A stretch of 64,000 nucleotides of DNA from Metabacillus_B sp050107715 (GCF_050107715.1 NZ_JBNILN010000013.1:26766-90765), one strand, 5' to 3'; shown: positions 1 to 8,687, numbered from the stretch's first letter. Made by a program: numbers and translations. The notes: generated by a model from the letters alone, not told the origin.

Positions 1-1854
1 GGTATGGAGTATCACGGCAGCAAGGAAAAGGATGAGGCGTTCAAGGTCATCGCCGATCATATCAGAACGGTTTCTTTTGCAGTCGGTGATGGAGCTTTGC
101 CGTCAAATGAAGGCCGCGGATATGTGCTGCGCCGTTTGCTGCGCCGCGCTGTCAGGTACGCTAAGAAGCTCGATATTAACCGTCCGTTTATGTTTGAGCT
201 TGTACCGGCAGTCGGAGAAATCATGGAAGCCTTCTATCCGGAGGTTCAACAAAAAACAGAATTCATTCAAAAAGTAATCAAAAATGAAGAAGAGCGGTTC
301 CATGAAACGCTCAATGATGGACTTGCTATTCTTTCTGAGGTAATAAAAAAACAAAGGCAAGCCGGGCACCGCATCATACCAGGCGCAGACGTCTTCCGTC
401 TTTATGACACTTATGGCTTCCCTGTAGAGCTGACAGAGGAATATGCAGAGGAAGAAGAAATGGAGATCGACACGGAAGGCTTTGAAGCTGAAATGGAAAA
501 GCAGCGGGAGCGGGCAAGATCCGCGCGCCAGGAAGTCGATTCCATGCAGGTTCAGGGCGGGGTTCTCGGTGATCTTAAAAAGGAAAGCACGTTTGTTGGA
601 TATGAAACGCTCAACGTTGAAACGGAAATTGCGGCTCTCATAAAAAATGGCGAGCTTGCCGATGAGGCGAGTGAAGGCGATGAGATTCAGCTTATCCTTG
701 TGCAGACACCATTTTACGCGGAAAGCGGCGGCCAGATTGCAGATGAAGGAACCATTTCAAATGATAGGTTTACCGTCCGTGTGAAGGATGTAAAAAAGGC
801 ACCGAATGGGCAGAACCTTCACCGTGCAATTGTTGAGAAGGGCACCATCCATAAACATGATAAGGCTGCAGCTGCAGTGGACCGGCGTATCCGGGAAGGC
901 GTTGTTAAAAACCACACGGCTACCCACCTGCTGCATCAAGCACTGAAGGATGTTCTTGGAGGCCATGTAAATCAGGCGGGCTCCTTAGTAACGGCAGACC
1001 GCCTGCGTTTTGACTTTTCCCACTTCGGCCAGATTACCGACAGTGAGCTTAAACAGATCGAGCACACCGTTAACGAAAAAATTTGGGCAGGCATCGGAGT
1101 GAACATTGACCTGAAGCCGATTGACGAAGCGAAAGCAATGGGCGCCATGGCTCTATTCGGTGAAAAATACGGAAAAATTGTCCGCGTTGTTCAAATCGGA
1201 GATTACAGTGTCGAGCTTTGCGGGGGCTGTCATGTCGAAAATACCTCTTCGATCGGTCTGTTCAAGCTCATCTCTGAATCGGGAATTGGAGCAGGTACGA
1301 GAAGGATAGAAGCTGTTACAGGCAAAACAGCCTATGAAGCGATGAGTGACCAGCTGTCGATTCTTGAGGAAGCTGCGGTCAAGCTGAAAACGAAGGCAAA
1401 AGAGGTTCCGGCCAGAATTGACAGCCTGGCAGCTGAACTGAAAGAGCTGCAGCGCGAAAATGAATCGCTGACCTCTAAATTGGGCAATCTTGAAGCATCC
1501 TCTTTGACAGATCAGGTAAAAGATGTGGACGGAGTAAAACTTCTTGCAAGCAAGGTGAATGCCAAGGACATGAACAGTCTTCGGGCAATTCTTGATGATT
1601 TAAAAGCAAAGCTGGGATCAGCTGTCATCGTGCTGGGAGCTGCCAGCGGTGATAAAGTGAATATTGCAGCCGGTGTTTCCAAGGACCTGATCGACCGGGG
1701 GCTTCATGCAGGCAAGCTCGTTAAAGAAGTGGCAGAGCGCTGCGGCGGAGGCGGCGGAGGCCGTCCTGATATGGCTCAGGCAGGCGGGAAAGACCCTGAA
1801 AAACTTGAATCTGCTTTAAACTATGCAGAGGAATGGATTAAATCCGTTTTATAA
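1..1854 (+). CDS. alaS: Alanine--tRNA ligase, 3' part (5' end outside window)
   Basis: Charges tRNA-Ala with alanine. The frame is open from base 1, so about 617 C-terminal residues are present; the family is usually about 880 residues, so roughly 260 residues with the class II catalytic core lie upstream of the window. Visible parts: the tRNA-recognition helices (GYVLRRLLRR near fragment residue 40), the editing domain with metal-binding HTATH (about residue 304-308) and CGGCH (about 406-410), a coiled coil (about 455-500), and the C-terminal DHHA1 domain with a glycine run followed by RPD (about 583). These clear mischarged serine and glycine in the family. It ends at a TAA and is followed by ireB after 86 bases, as in B. 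subtilis. No damage seen. Confidence 0.97.
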   Translation, partial: GMEYHGSKEKDEAFKVIADHIRTVSFAVGDGALPSNEGRGYVLRRLLRRAVRYAKKLDINRPFMFELVPAVGEIMEAFYPEVQQKTEFIQKVIKNEEERFHETLNDGLAILSEVIKKQRQAGHRIIPGADVFRLYDTYGFPVELTEEYAEEEEMEIDTEGFEAEMEKQRERARSARQEVDSMQVQGGVLGDLKKESTFVGYETLNVETEIAALIKNGELADEASEGDEIQLILVQTPFYAESGGQIADEGTISNDRFTVRVKDVKKAPNGQNLHRAIVEKGTIHKHDKAAAAVDRRIREGVVKNHTATHLLHQALKDVLGGHVNQAGSLVTADRLRFDFSHFGQITDSELKQIEHTVNEKIWAGIGVNIDLKPIDEAKAMGAMALFGEKYGKIVRVVQIGDYSVELCGGCHVENTSSIGLFKLISESGIGAGTRRIEAVTGKTAYEAMSDQLSILEEAAVKLKTKAKEVPARIDSLAAELKELQRENESLTSKLGNLEASSLTDQVKDVDGVKLLASKVNAKDMNSLRAILDDLKAKLGSAVIVLGAASGDKVNIAAGVSKDLIDRGLHAGKLVKEVAERCGGGGGGRPDMAQAGGKDPEKLESALNYAEEWIKSVL

Positions 1855-1940
1855 TTCCCATTCTTAGTGTAGAATGGTGATAAGAGTCAGGACGAGCAGG
1901 ATTCAGTCCTCTATGTGAACTTGAGAAAGAGGTGCAGACA

Positions 1941-2207
1941 GTGAGCTCATTCGATAAAACAATGAAATTCAACGTTTCGGAGGATTCCGTTCAAGCAGAT
2001 GTGAACGAAGTTTTGTTTACCGTATATGATGCACTGAAAGAAAAAGGCTACAATCCGATCAATCAGATTGTCGGCTATTTGCTTTCCGGTGATCCGGCTT
2101 ATATTCCGAGGCACCGGGATGCCAGAAGCCTGATCCGGAAGCTTGAGCGTGACGAGCTGATTGAAGAGCTTGTAAAATCGTATCTGCAAAATAACCGCGG
2201 GGAGTAA
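1941..2207 (+). CDS. ireB: IreB family regulatory phosphoprotein (YrzL, UPF0297)
   Basis: Small cytosolic protein of 88 residues starting MSSFDKTMKFN. In enterococci the homologue IreB is phosphorylated by the PASTA kinase IreK and affects cephalosporin resistance; in Bacillus the role is not well defined. I chose the GTG at 1941 because an AGAGGTG ribosome binding site sits 6 bases before it; an in-frame GTG nine bases upstream overlaps that site and is less likely. The family is short and highly conserved, and the sequence matches its length. It is followed after 3 bases by ruvX, so the two are almost certainly cotranscribed; alaS-ireB-ruvX is a conserved Firmicute order. Confidence 0.9.
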   Translation: MSSFDKTMKFNVSEDSVQADVNEVLFTVYDALKEKGYNPINQIVGYLLSGDPAYIPRHRDARSLIRKLERDELIEELVKSYLQNNRGE

Positions 2208-2210
2208 TGC

Positions 2211-2627
2211 ATGCGAGTACTTGGTTTGGATTATGGAACGAAAACAATCGGAGTAGCAGTCAGTGACTACCTTGGCTGGACGGCCCAGGGCCTCGAAACG
2301 GTTAAAATTAACGAAGAAGGCGGAGACTATGGTCTGACGAGGCTTTCTGAACTGATCAAAACGGAAGAAGCGGACAAGATTGTCGTCGGTCTTCCCAAAA
2401 ATATGAATGGCACCATCGGCCCGCGCGGGGAAGCCTGCCAGCGGTTTGCCTCTTTATTAGAGGAAACCTTCTCGCTTCCGGTCGTCCTTTGGGACGAGCG
2501 TCTGACTACGATGGCTGCCGAACGAATGCTCATTGAAGCAGACGTCAGCAGAAAAAAACGAAAAAAGGTCATTGATAAAATGGCTGCGGTCATGATCCTC
2601 CAAGGGTATCTTGACAGCCTCCGGTAA
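2211..2627 (+). CDS. ruvX: Holliday junction resolvase-like RNase (YqgF/RuvX)
   Basis: RNase H-fold nuclease of 138 residues. In E. coli YqgF takes part in 16S rRNA 5'-end maturation, and the family has been proposed as an alternative Holliday junction resolvase. Motifs visible: N-terminal LGLDYGTKTIGVAVSD with the first catalytic Asp, VVGLPKNMNG (about residues 57-66), and WDERLTT (about 94-100) with the second acidic site; a third Asp lies in VIDKMAAVMILQ near the C terminus. Usual family length. Start ATG follows GGGGAG by about 6 bases. It lies between ireB and yrzB in the usual order. Confidence 0.95.
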   Translation: MRVLGLDYGTKTIGVAVSDYLGWTAQGLETVKINEEGGDYGLTRLSELIKTEEADKIVVGLPKNMNGTIGPRGEACQRFASLLEETFSLPVVLWDERLTTMAAERMLIEADVSRKKRKKVIDKMAAVMILQGYLDSLR

Positions 2628-2655
2628 CGGAGAGTACTAAACGAGGTGAATAGTT

Positions 2656-2946
2656 ATGGAACATGGAGAAAAGCAAATTACAGTAGTGGATGAGAACGGA
2701 AACGAGCAGCTTTGCGAAATCTTATTTACGTTCGAATCCGATGAGTTTAACAAATCTTACGTGCTATACTATCCAATCAGCAGCGAAGATCAGGATGAAG
2801 AAGATGTCGAGATTCATGCATCAAGCTTTACTCCGAACGAAAACGGAGAAGACGGCGAACTTCAGCCGATTGAAACTGAAGAAGAATGGGACATGATTGA
2901 AGAAATGATGAACACATTCTTCGATAACGAAGAGGAAGAAGAATAA
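2656..2946 (+). CDS. yrzB: DUF1292 / UPF0473 family protein YrzB
   Basis: Acidic 96-residue cytosolic protein beginning MEHGEKQITVVDENGNEQLCEILFTF and ending in a run of glutamates. This is the conserved YrzB family that follows ruvX in Bacillales; no biochemical function is established. AGGTGA about 8 bases upstream supports the ATG. A strong terminator follows immediately, so this is the last gene of the alaS-ireB-ruvX-yrzB group. Confidence 0.9.
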   Translation: MEHGEKQITVVDENGNEQLCEILFTFESDEFNKSYVLYYPISSEDQDEEDVEIHASSFTPNENGEDGELQPIETEEEWDMIEEMMNTFFDNEEEEE

Positions 2947-2953
2947 TACAGAA

Positions 2954-2987
2954 GGAAGCCGGGATGGGAACCCGGCTTCCTTTTTTT
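2954..2987 (+). terminator. Rho-independent terminator after yrzB
   Basis: A perfect 10-bp stem, GGAAGCCGGG pairing with CCCGGCTTCC across a 7-base loop, is followed by seven T. It ends the alaS-yrzB transcript. Confidence 0.95.
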
Positions 2988-3132
2988 CATTCAGTTTCTG
3001 AATAGAGCCGCCGGTTCCCCCTGGCCCTCTGCAGCTAAAGCAATTGGAAAAGCGCCGTATGGATACAAATTGTTAATGACGAATAAAGGGGAATTTTGTA
3101 GTATAATAATGGGAAGTGGAAGGGGGAAAAAG

Positions 3133-4269
3133 ATGAAACATAAATCTGATAAATCATCTATACATAAGACTTTACTTGAAAGACAGGAAGAAGCAAAATC
3201 AATCCGGAAGATTGTAATCAGGATTGTCCTTATAACAGGAATTGCCCTGGCTTTGATAGCGGTCACAGGGATCATCTATATACAAAATGCATTGAGTCCC
3301 GTAGATTCAGCAGATAAAAAGGAAGTGAAGGTTTCGATTCCTCTTGGTTCTTCTGTCACAGGCATTGCTGCAGAACTGAAGGATGAAGGTCTGATTAAAG
3401 ATGCCAGAGTTTTTAAATACTATGTAAAGTTTAAAAATGAAACAGGTTTTCAGGCAGGAGACTATCTGATGAGCAGGTCCATGACGATGGATGATATGAT
3501 CGAGCTTCTGAAAACCGGAAAAATGTCTGAAGATGTAGCCATTCAGCTGATGGTACCAGAAGGCCACAAATTAACGCAAATTGCGGCAATTATTGAAAAT
3601 AATTCCGAGTTTTCAAAGGAAGAAGTGTTAAAAAAAGTACAGGATCCAGAGTTTATCGCTTCGATGAAAGAAAAATTTCCGGATACTGTATCCAAAGAAG
3701 TGGACAGCAAATCCGTGAAATATAAGCTTGAAGGCTATTTATTCCCGGCAACCTATCCTTTCAAAGATCCAAATACTTCACTTGATGCCATTCTCGAGAA
3801 GATGATCGGGGAGACAGATAAGCGGGTAAAGCCGCTTCTTCCGCAGATTAAGGAAAAAAAGTGGACCGTTCACACCTTCCTGACGATGTCCTCTCTAATT
3901 GAAGAGGAGGCCACAGGACAAGTTGACAGACAGAAAATATCCAGTGTGTTTGTTAACCGGATCAACCAGGACATGCCTCTTCAGACGGATCCCACCGTGC
4001 TCTATGCTTTGGGAGAGCATAAAGACCGTGTAACCTATGATGACCTGAAAGTCTCTTCACCGTATAATACGTACAAAAACAAAGGCCTCCCTCCAGGACC
4101 GATTTCCAATAGCGGTACCATGTCCATGGAAGCCGCGCTGCAGCCTGATAATACAGATTATCTGTATTTCCTGGCATCGCCGGAAGGGAAAGTATATTAT
4201 TCAAGAACACTCAAAGAGCATAATCAGCTTAAAGAAAAATATATTACCGGGCCGAGAGAAGAATCATAA
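3133..4269 (+). CDS. mltG: Endolytic murein transglycosylase MltG (YceG-like, YrrL)
   Basis: Membrane-anchored lytic transglycosylase that cuts nascent glycan strands and sets chain termination during peptidoglycan synthesis. 378 residues: a basic cytoplasmic N terminus, one transmembrane segment (about residues 27-49), a LysM-like subdomain with the AGDYLMS motif, then the YceG catalytic domain containing SLIEEEATG (the family's catalytic Glu region) and NRINQDMPLQTDPTVLYALG near residue 275-295. I chose ATG 3133, preceded by AGGGGG; an upstream in-frame ATG at 3070 would add 21 residues without a better site. A TATAAT hexamer at 3102-3107 suggests it has its own promoter. A terminator follows. 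Confidence 0.93.
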   Translation: MKHKSDKSSIHKTLLERQEEAKSIRKIVIRIVLITGIALALIAVTGIIYIQNALSPVDSADKKEVKVSIPLGSSVTGIAAELKDEGLIKDARVFKYYVKFKNETGFQAGDYLMSRSMTMDDMIELLKTGKMSEDVAIQLMVPEGHKLTQIAAIIENNSEFSKEEVLKKVQDPEFIASMKEKFPDTVSKEVDSKSVKYKLEGYLFPATYPFKDPNTSLDAILEKMIGETDKRVKPLLPQIKEKKWTVHTFLTMSSLIEEEATGQVDRQKISSVFVNRINQDMPLQTDPTVLYALGEHKDRVTYDDLKVSSPYNTYKNKGLPPGPISNSGTMSMEAALQPDNTDYLYFLASPEGKVYYSRTLKEHNQLKEKYITGPREES

Positions 4270-4274
4270 CTCAG

Positions 4275-4307
4275 AGAGGGAGTGAAATTTATTTCATTCC
4301 CTCTTTA
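4275..4307 (+). terminator. Rho-independent terminator after mltG
   Basis: A 13-bp stem with one G-T pair (AGAGGGAGTGAAA with TTTCATTCCCTCT) and a 4-base loop is followed by a short T run. It separates mltG from trmR. Confidence 0.88.
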
Positions 4308-4328
4308 TTTGTGCTAAAATATATCAAG

Positions 4329-4357
4329 TTGTGTGCAGACACGACCGCAGATATAAT
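4329..4357 (+). promoter_or_regulatory. Sigma-A-type promoter for trmR operon
   Basis: TTGTGT, 17 bases, TATAAT. The -10 is perfect, the -35 matches only 3 of 6. Predicted start of transcription is about 4364, the first base of the hairpin at 4364-4392. Confidence 0.6.
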
Positions 4358-4363
4358 GAAGGC

Positions 4364-4392
4364 AAGAGTTCCTAATCAGAACTCTTCTTTTT
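4364..4392 (+). terminator. Terminator-like hairpin in the 5' leader of trmR
   Basis: AAGAGTTC pairs with GAACTCTT across a 7-base loop, followed by a T-rich tract. It starts at the predicted +1 of the promoter at 4329-4357 and ends about 8 bases before the AAGGAGG ribosome binding site of trmR. It could be an attenuator or a 5' stabilising hairpin; the sequence alone does not decide. Confidence 0.6.
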
Positions 4393-4411
4393 GCGCAAGG
4401 AGGCCAATTCA

Positions 4412-5068
4412 GTGCTTGAACCAACTCTTCATGCTTATATAGAAAGCATGATTCCCGAACGCTCCGGCCCGATCAAGGATATGGAGAGCTATGCTCAAGA
4501 GCATGGAGTTCCCATTATGGAAGCAGCAGGAATGGAAGTTTTGCTGCAATTTCTCCGTATCCATTCTCCCCTTCGCATACTAGAAATCGGAACGGCCATC
4601 GGCTATTCAGCCATCCGCATGGCGTCCGCTGTTCCGAAAGCCTCTATAGTGAGTATAGAAAGAGACCAGGATCGTTACGATCAGGCACTTTTACGGACGA
4701 AACAGTCGGATCTCAGTAGCAGAATCCGGATATATTTCGGTGATGCCCTGGAGATTCATGATCAAATAAGGAATGAAGGGCCTTTTGATGCATTGTTTAT
4801 CGATGCGGCAAAAGGGCAGTATCAGCGTTTTTTTGAATTATATGAGCCCATGCTCAATAACGGCGGTATGATCATTACCGATAATATTTTATTTAAAGGT
4901 CTTGTCGCAGAAGAGCAGGACCATATTGACAATAAACGAATCAGAAGCCTCGTGAAAAAAATTGCGGGGTATAACAGCTGGCTGATGTCACATCAGGGAT
5001 TCGATACATGCATTATCCCTGTTGGAGACGGCATCGCCGTAAGCATTAAAAGAGGTGAGCAAACGTGA
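4412..5068 (+). CDS. trmR: tRNA 5-hydroxyuridine methyltransferase (YrrM)
   Basis: SAM-dependent O-methyltransferase of the caffeoyl-CoA/COMT family, 218 residues. In B. subtilis the orthologue TrmR methylates 5-hydroxyuridine at wobble position 34 of tRNA to 5-methoxyuridine. The SAM motif EIGTAIGYSAIRMA is at about residues 60-73, FIDAAKGQY at about 130, and DNILFKGLV near 160. GTG 4412 follows AAGGAGG by about 8 bases; the frame is open further up, but a longer start would run through the ribosome binding site. Its TGA overlaps the GTG of trhP1, so the two are translationally coupled, consistent with sequential hydroxylation and methylation. Confidence 0.9.
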   Translation: MLEPTLHAYIESMIPERSGPIKDMESYAQEHGVPIMEAAGMEVLLQFLRIHSPLRILEIGTAIGYSAIRMASAVPKASIVSIERDQDRYDQALLRTKQSDLSSRIRIYFGDALEIHDQIRNEGPFDALFIDAAKGQYQRFFELYEPMLNNGGMIITDNILFKGLVAEEQDHIDNKRIRSLVKKIAGYNSWLMSHQGFDTCIIPVGDGIAVSIKRGEQT

Positions 5069-5997
5069 AAAAACCAGAATTGCTAGTCACTCCTTCAAAG
5101 CTCGATGATATAGAGGCGCTTGCGAAAGCAGGAGCAACGGCTATGATAATCGGTGAGCAAAAATTCGGTCTTCGTCTCGCAGGGGAGTTTAACCGTGAGG
5201 ATTTCAGGAAAGCGGTTGAGATCGCCCATCAGAACGGGGTTAAAGTATACGCGGCGATGAACGCGATTTTTCATAACGATCTTATCGAAGACTTAGCCGA
5301 TTACATGCTTTTCCTTAAAGAAGCCAAGGCTGATGCCATTGTGTTCGGAGACCCGGCTGTTCTGATGACAGCCCGGGAAACAGTTCCGGATATGAAACTT
5401 CACTGGAATACAGAGACGACAGCGACCAACTACTTTACCTGCAACTATTGGGGCAGGAAAGGTGCACAAAGAGCAGTGCTTGCGAGGGAGCTCAACATGG
5501 ATTCAATCGTTGAGACGAAGGAAAATGCAGAAGTGGAAATTGAGATCCAAGTCCATGGAATGACGTGCATGTTCCAGTCCAAGCGTTCTTTAATCGGAAA
5601 CTATTATTTATATCAGGGAAAATCGATGGAAGTCGTGAATCAGGATAAGATGGAAAAGGGTCTGCTGCTTCATGATAAAGAAAGGGAAAACAAATATCCG
5701 GTTTATGAAGATCAGAACGGCACACACATTATGAGTCCCAACGATATGTGTATAATCGATGAATTGGAAGACTTGATTGACGCAGGCGTGGATTCCTTTA
5801 AGATCGACGGGGTTCTTCAAACGAGCGAATATGTCATCGAAGTCACAAAAAAATACAGGAAAGCCATTGACCTGTGCGTAGATGCGCGTGAGGAATATGA
5901 AGAGGTCAAGAGCAGCCTGCTGTCAGAAATTGAAGAAATCCAGCCTACCCACCGGCCGCTTGACACCGGCTTTTTCTTTAAAGAAACCGTCTACTGA
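5065..5997 (+). CDS. trhP1: tRNA uridine hydroxylation protein TrhP1 (U32 family, YrrN)
   Basis: 310-residue member of the U32 'peptidase' family. In B. subtilis YrrN and YrrO are both needed for prephenate-dependent hydroxylation of wobble uridine. Seen: the TIM-barrel start KKPELLVTPSKLDDIEALAKAGATAMIIG and the HGMTCMFQSKRSL region (about residues 171-183), where the iron-sulfur-binding cysteines of the larger family members are largely absent: only one Cys is seen, against the cluster present in the next gene. GTG start overlaps the trmR stop (GTGA) and follows AGAGGTGAG. The likely role is as partner of trhP2. Confidence 0.9.
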   Translation: MKKPELLVTPSKLDDIEALAKAGATAMIIGEQKFGLRLAGEFNREDFRKAVEIAHQNGVKVYAAMNAIFHNDLIEDLADYMLFLKEAKADAIVFGDPAVLMTARETVPDMKLHWNTETTATNYFTCNYWGRKGAQRAVLARELNMDSIVETKENAEVEIEIQVHGMTCMFQSKRSLIGNYYLYQGKSMEVVNQDKMEKGLLLHDKERENKYPVYEDQNGTHIMSPNDMCIIDELEDLIDAGVDSFKIDGVLQTSEYVIEVTKKYRKAIDLCVDAREEYEEVKSSLLSEIEEIQPTHRPLDTGFFFKETVY

Positions 5998-6041
5998 GGA
6001 CGGACGATATAAGCAATAAAAATAAATAAGGAGGTATACGT

Positions 6042-7310
6042 ATGAATAGAGTAACCGATTCTATTTCCACCCTCATCAATGGAAAACGCGTCATTACGAA
6101 AAAACCTGAGCTCTTGGCGCCGGCTGGAAATCTGGAAAAGCTGAAAATTGCCGTCCGCTATGGAGCAGATGCTGTATTTATAGGAGGACGGGAATATGGT
6201 CTTCGCTCAAACGCAGACAACTTTTCACAGGAAGAAATGGCAGAAGGCGTCCAATTTGCCAATCAATACAACGCAAAAATTTACGTAACCACCAATATTT
6301 TTGCCCATAACGAAAATATGGATGGGATCGCTGATTATTTGAAAGGGCTTGAAGATGCGGGAGTTACCGGTATCATTGTCGCAGATCCCCTCATCATCGA
6401 AACATGTAAAACAGCCGCTCCAAAGCTCGAGATCCACTTAAGCACCCAGCAGTCTCTTTCAAACTGGAAAGCTGTTCAGTTTTGGAAAGAGGAAGGGCTT
6501 GAGCGTGTTGTTCTCGCCCGTGAGACAAGCGGGGACGAGATCCGCGAAATGAAAGAGAAGGTGGATATTGAAATAGAAACGTTTATCCACGGAGCGATGT
6601 GCATTGCCTATTCCGGACGCTGTACTCTTTCCAACCATATGACAGCACGCGACTCCAACCGTGGAGGCTGCTGCCAGTCCTGCCGCTGGGATTATGATCT
6701 TTATAAGCAGGAGGATGGAAAGGAAACACCGCTCTTTGGAGAAAACGATTCACCATTTGCGATGAGTCCAAAGGATCTCAAACTGGTCGAATCGATTCCA
6801 AGAATGATTGAAATGGGAATCGACAGCCTGAAAATAGAAGGACGGATGAAATCCATTCACTATGTAGCCACTGTAGTCAGCGTATACCGGAAAGTAATTG
6901 ATGCTTACTGTGCGGACCCTGATAACTTTACAATCCAGCAGGAGTGGCTTGAGGAGCTGGACAAGTGCGCAAATCGCGAGACCGCTCCTGCCTTCTTTGA
7001 AGGAGTGCCAGGGCATAAAGAGCAGATGTTCGGCGTTCACGGCAAAAAGACGAACTTTGATTTCGTAGGAATGGTGCTGAACTATGACCCGGAAGGAAAA
7101 ACAGTGACGCTTCAGCAGCGGAACTATTTTAAGCCTGGAGACGAAGTCGAATTCTTCGGACCGGAGCTCGAAAACTTCCGTACAGTCATCGAAAAGGTGT
7201 ATGATGAAGAAGGAAATGAGCTGGATGCAGCGCGCCACCCGCTTCAAACCGTTACATTCAAATTGGACCGGCCGGTTTATCCATACAACATGATGCGGAA
7301 GGGGTTCTGA
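6042..7310 (+). CDS. trhP2: tRNA uridine hydroxylase TrhP2 (U32 family, YrrO)
   Basis: 422-residue U32-family protein. The family (TrhP in E. coli) forms 5-hydroxyuridine at tRNA position 34 using prephenate and an iron-sulfur cluster. Seen: KKPELLAPAGNLEKLKIAVRYGADAVFIGG near residue 20, HGAMCIAYSGRC (about 182-193) and GGCCQSC (about 207-213), which together give the cysteines for a cluster, and a C-terminal beta domain (about 345-420). AAGGAGG lies 6 to 8 bases before the ATG. It lies 44 bases after trhP1 and 4 bases before udk. Confidence 0.93.
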   Translation: MNRVTDSISTLINGKRVITKKPELLAPAGNLEKLKIAVRYGADAVFIGGREYGLRSNADNFSQEEMAEGVQFANQYNAKIYVTTNIFAHNENMDGIADYLKGLEDAGVTGIIVADPLIIETCKTAAPKLEIHLSTQQSLSNWKAVQFWKEEGLERVVLARETSGDEIREMKEKVDIEIETFIHGAMCIAYSGRCTLSNHMTARDSNRGGCCQSCRWDYDLYKQEDGKETPLFGENDSPFAMSPKDLKLVESIPRMIEMGIDSLKIEGRMKSIHYVATVVSVYRKVIDAYCADPDNFTIQQEWLEELDKCANRETAPAFFEGVPGHKEQMFGVHGKKTNFDFVGMVLNYDPEGKTVTLQQRNYFKPGDEVEFFGPELENFRTVIEKVYDEEGNELDAARHPLQTVTFKLDRPVYPYNMMRKGF

Positions 7311-7314
7311 GGCA

Positions 7315-7950
7315 ATGGGAAAGAAACCCGTCGTAATAGGGGTTGCCGGAGGATCCGGTTCTGGTAAAACAAGTGTAACCAAAGCGATCTATGAGCACTT
7401 CAAAGGACATTCCATCATGATGCTCGAACAAGATTACTACTACAAGGATCAAAGCCATCTTCCGTATGAAGAACGTCTGAACACGAATTATGACCATCCG
7501 CTTGCCTTTGACAATGATCTTCTAATTGATCACTTAAAAAAACTTCTTCACTATGAAGGCATTGAAAAGCCTGTCTATGATTACACCATTCATACCAGGT
7601 CAGAAGAGGTTCTGCGCATTGAACCAAAGGATGTTATCATTCTGGAAGGGATCCTTATTCTGGAGGATGAACGCCTGAGGGATCTCATGGACATCAAGAT
7701 GTATGTGGATACGGATGCAGACATACGGATTATCCGCCGCATTCTGCGAGATATAAAGGAGCGGGGCCGTTCGATTGATTCTGTCATTGAACAGTATGTC
7801 TCAGTTGTAAGGCCGATGCATAACCAGTTTATCGAACCGACGAAGCGCTATGCTGATATTATCATTCCAGAGGGTGGACAGAACCACGTAGCCGTGGATT
7901 TAATGGTAACAAAAATTCAAACAATTCTTGAACAAAACGCTATTTTGTAA
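7315..7950 (+). CDS. udk: Uridine kinase
   Basis: Phosphorylates uridine and cytidine to UMP and CMP in pyrimidine salvage. 211 residues, the usual length. The P-loop GVAGGSGSGKTSVTKAI is at residues 9-25, the substrate motif EQDYYYKDQ at about 39-47, YDHPLAFD at about 59-66, and ILEGILIL at about 103-110. It follows trhP2 closely and is the last gene before a terminator, so it is probably read from the trmR promoter. Confidence 0.96.
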   Translation: MGKKPVVIGVAGGSGSGKTSVTKAIYEHFKGHSIMMLEQDYYYKDQSHLPYEERLNTNYDHPLAFDNDLLIDHLKKLLHYEGIEKPVYDYTIHTRSEEVLRIEPKDVIILEGILILEDERLRDLMDIKMYVDTDADIRIIRRILRDIKERGRSIDSVIEQYVSVVRPMHNQFIEPTKRYADIIIPEGGQNHVAVDLMVTKIQTILEQNAIL

Positions 7951-8058
7951 TAACATAGCATAGATATAGAGCACTGTGCCCATATTATGTATAGATTGTT
8001 AAACGTTTCATGTAAAAATGCGTTCAGAGAGTGAACAGAAGCATTTCTGAATATGAAA

Positions 8059-8097
8059 AAGAGTGTGAGGGCAGGCTTGCCCTCGCTCTTGTATTAT
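8059..8097 (+). terminator. Rho-independent terminator after udk
   Basis: AAGAGTGTGAGGGCA pairs with TGCCCTCGCTCTT (one bulge or mismatch region) and is followed by a T-rich tail. It ends the trmR-udk unit. Confidence 0.85.
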
Positions 8098-8157
8098 TAA
8101 CAGGTCTTACATACAAAAAAATTCGGGGGACAGCTGTTTCAGAAGGAGTGGATATCA

Positions 8158-8634
8158 ATGGCACAAGAGAAAGAATTTCCGATGACGAAAGAAGGAAAAG
8201 AAAAGCTCGAACAGGAATTGGAGTACATGAAAACGGTACGCCGCAAAGAAGTGGTCGAGCGTATCAAAATCGCGCGCAGCTTCGGTGATCTTTCTGAAAA
8301 CTCCGAGTATGATTCCGCTAAGGAAGAGCAGGCGTTTGTTGAGGGAAGAATTACGACACTCGAGAATATGATCCGCAATGCTAAGATTATCGTAGAAGAT
8401 ACATCAAACACGAACGTAGTGGCCCTTGGAAAAACCGTGACGTTCCAGGAGCTTCCAAAAGGCGATGAAGAGTCCTACACGATTGTAGGAAGTGCAGAAG
8501 CCGATCCTTTCGAAGGAAAAATTTCCAACGACTCACCAATTGCGAAAAGCCTTATCGGCAAGCAGGTTGGAGACGAAGTATCCGTTCAGACCCCAGGTGG
8601 GGAAATGCAGGTAAAAATCGTAAATATCAAGTAA
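8158..8634 (+). CDS. greA: Transcription elongation factor GreA
   Basis: Rescues backtracked RNA polymerase by stimulating transcript cleavage. 158 residues: the N-terminal antiparallel coiled coil (residues 1-75) with the acidic tip motif GDLSENSEYDSAKEEQ (about 43-58), then the FKBP-like C-terminal domain containing VGSAEADP and ISNDSPIAKSLIGK. AAGGAGTG lies about 9 bases upstream of the ATG. A terminator that overlaps the start of the next gene follows. Confidence 0.97.
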   Translation: MAQEKEFPMTKEGKEKLEQELEYMKTVRRKEVVERIKIARSFGDLSENSEYDSAKEEQAFVEGRITTLENMIRNAKIIVEDTSNTNVVALGKTVTFQELPKGDEESYTIVGSAEADPFEGKISNDSPIAKSLIGKQVGDEVSVQTPGGEMQVKIVNIK

Positions 8635-8649
8635 ATCCGATTAAACCGG

Positions 8650-8687
8650 AACCGCCTCGTCGACAATGTGGATGAGGTGGTTTTTTT
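8650..8687 (+). terminator. greA terminator whose 3' arm holds the ribosome binding site of the next gene
   Basis: ACCGCCTC pairs with GAGGTGGT across a 16-base loop and is followed by seven T. The same GAGGTGG (8674-8680) is the only plausible ribosome binding site for the ATG at 8688, with the T run as spacer. Transcripts entering from greA would therefore both terminate and hide the site. Confidence 0.82.

Noticed and set aside
6750..7382. 210-residue minus-strand frame
   Set aside because: It lies fully under trhP2 and the start of udk, both with clear motifs; shadow frame.
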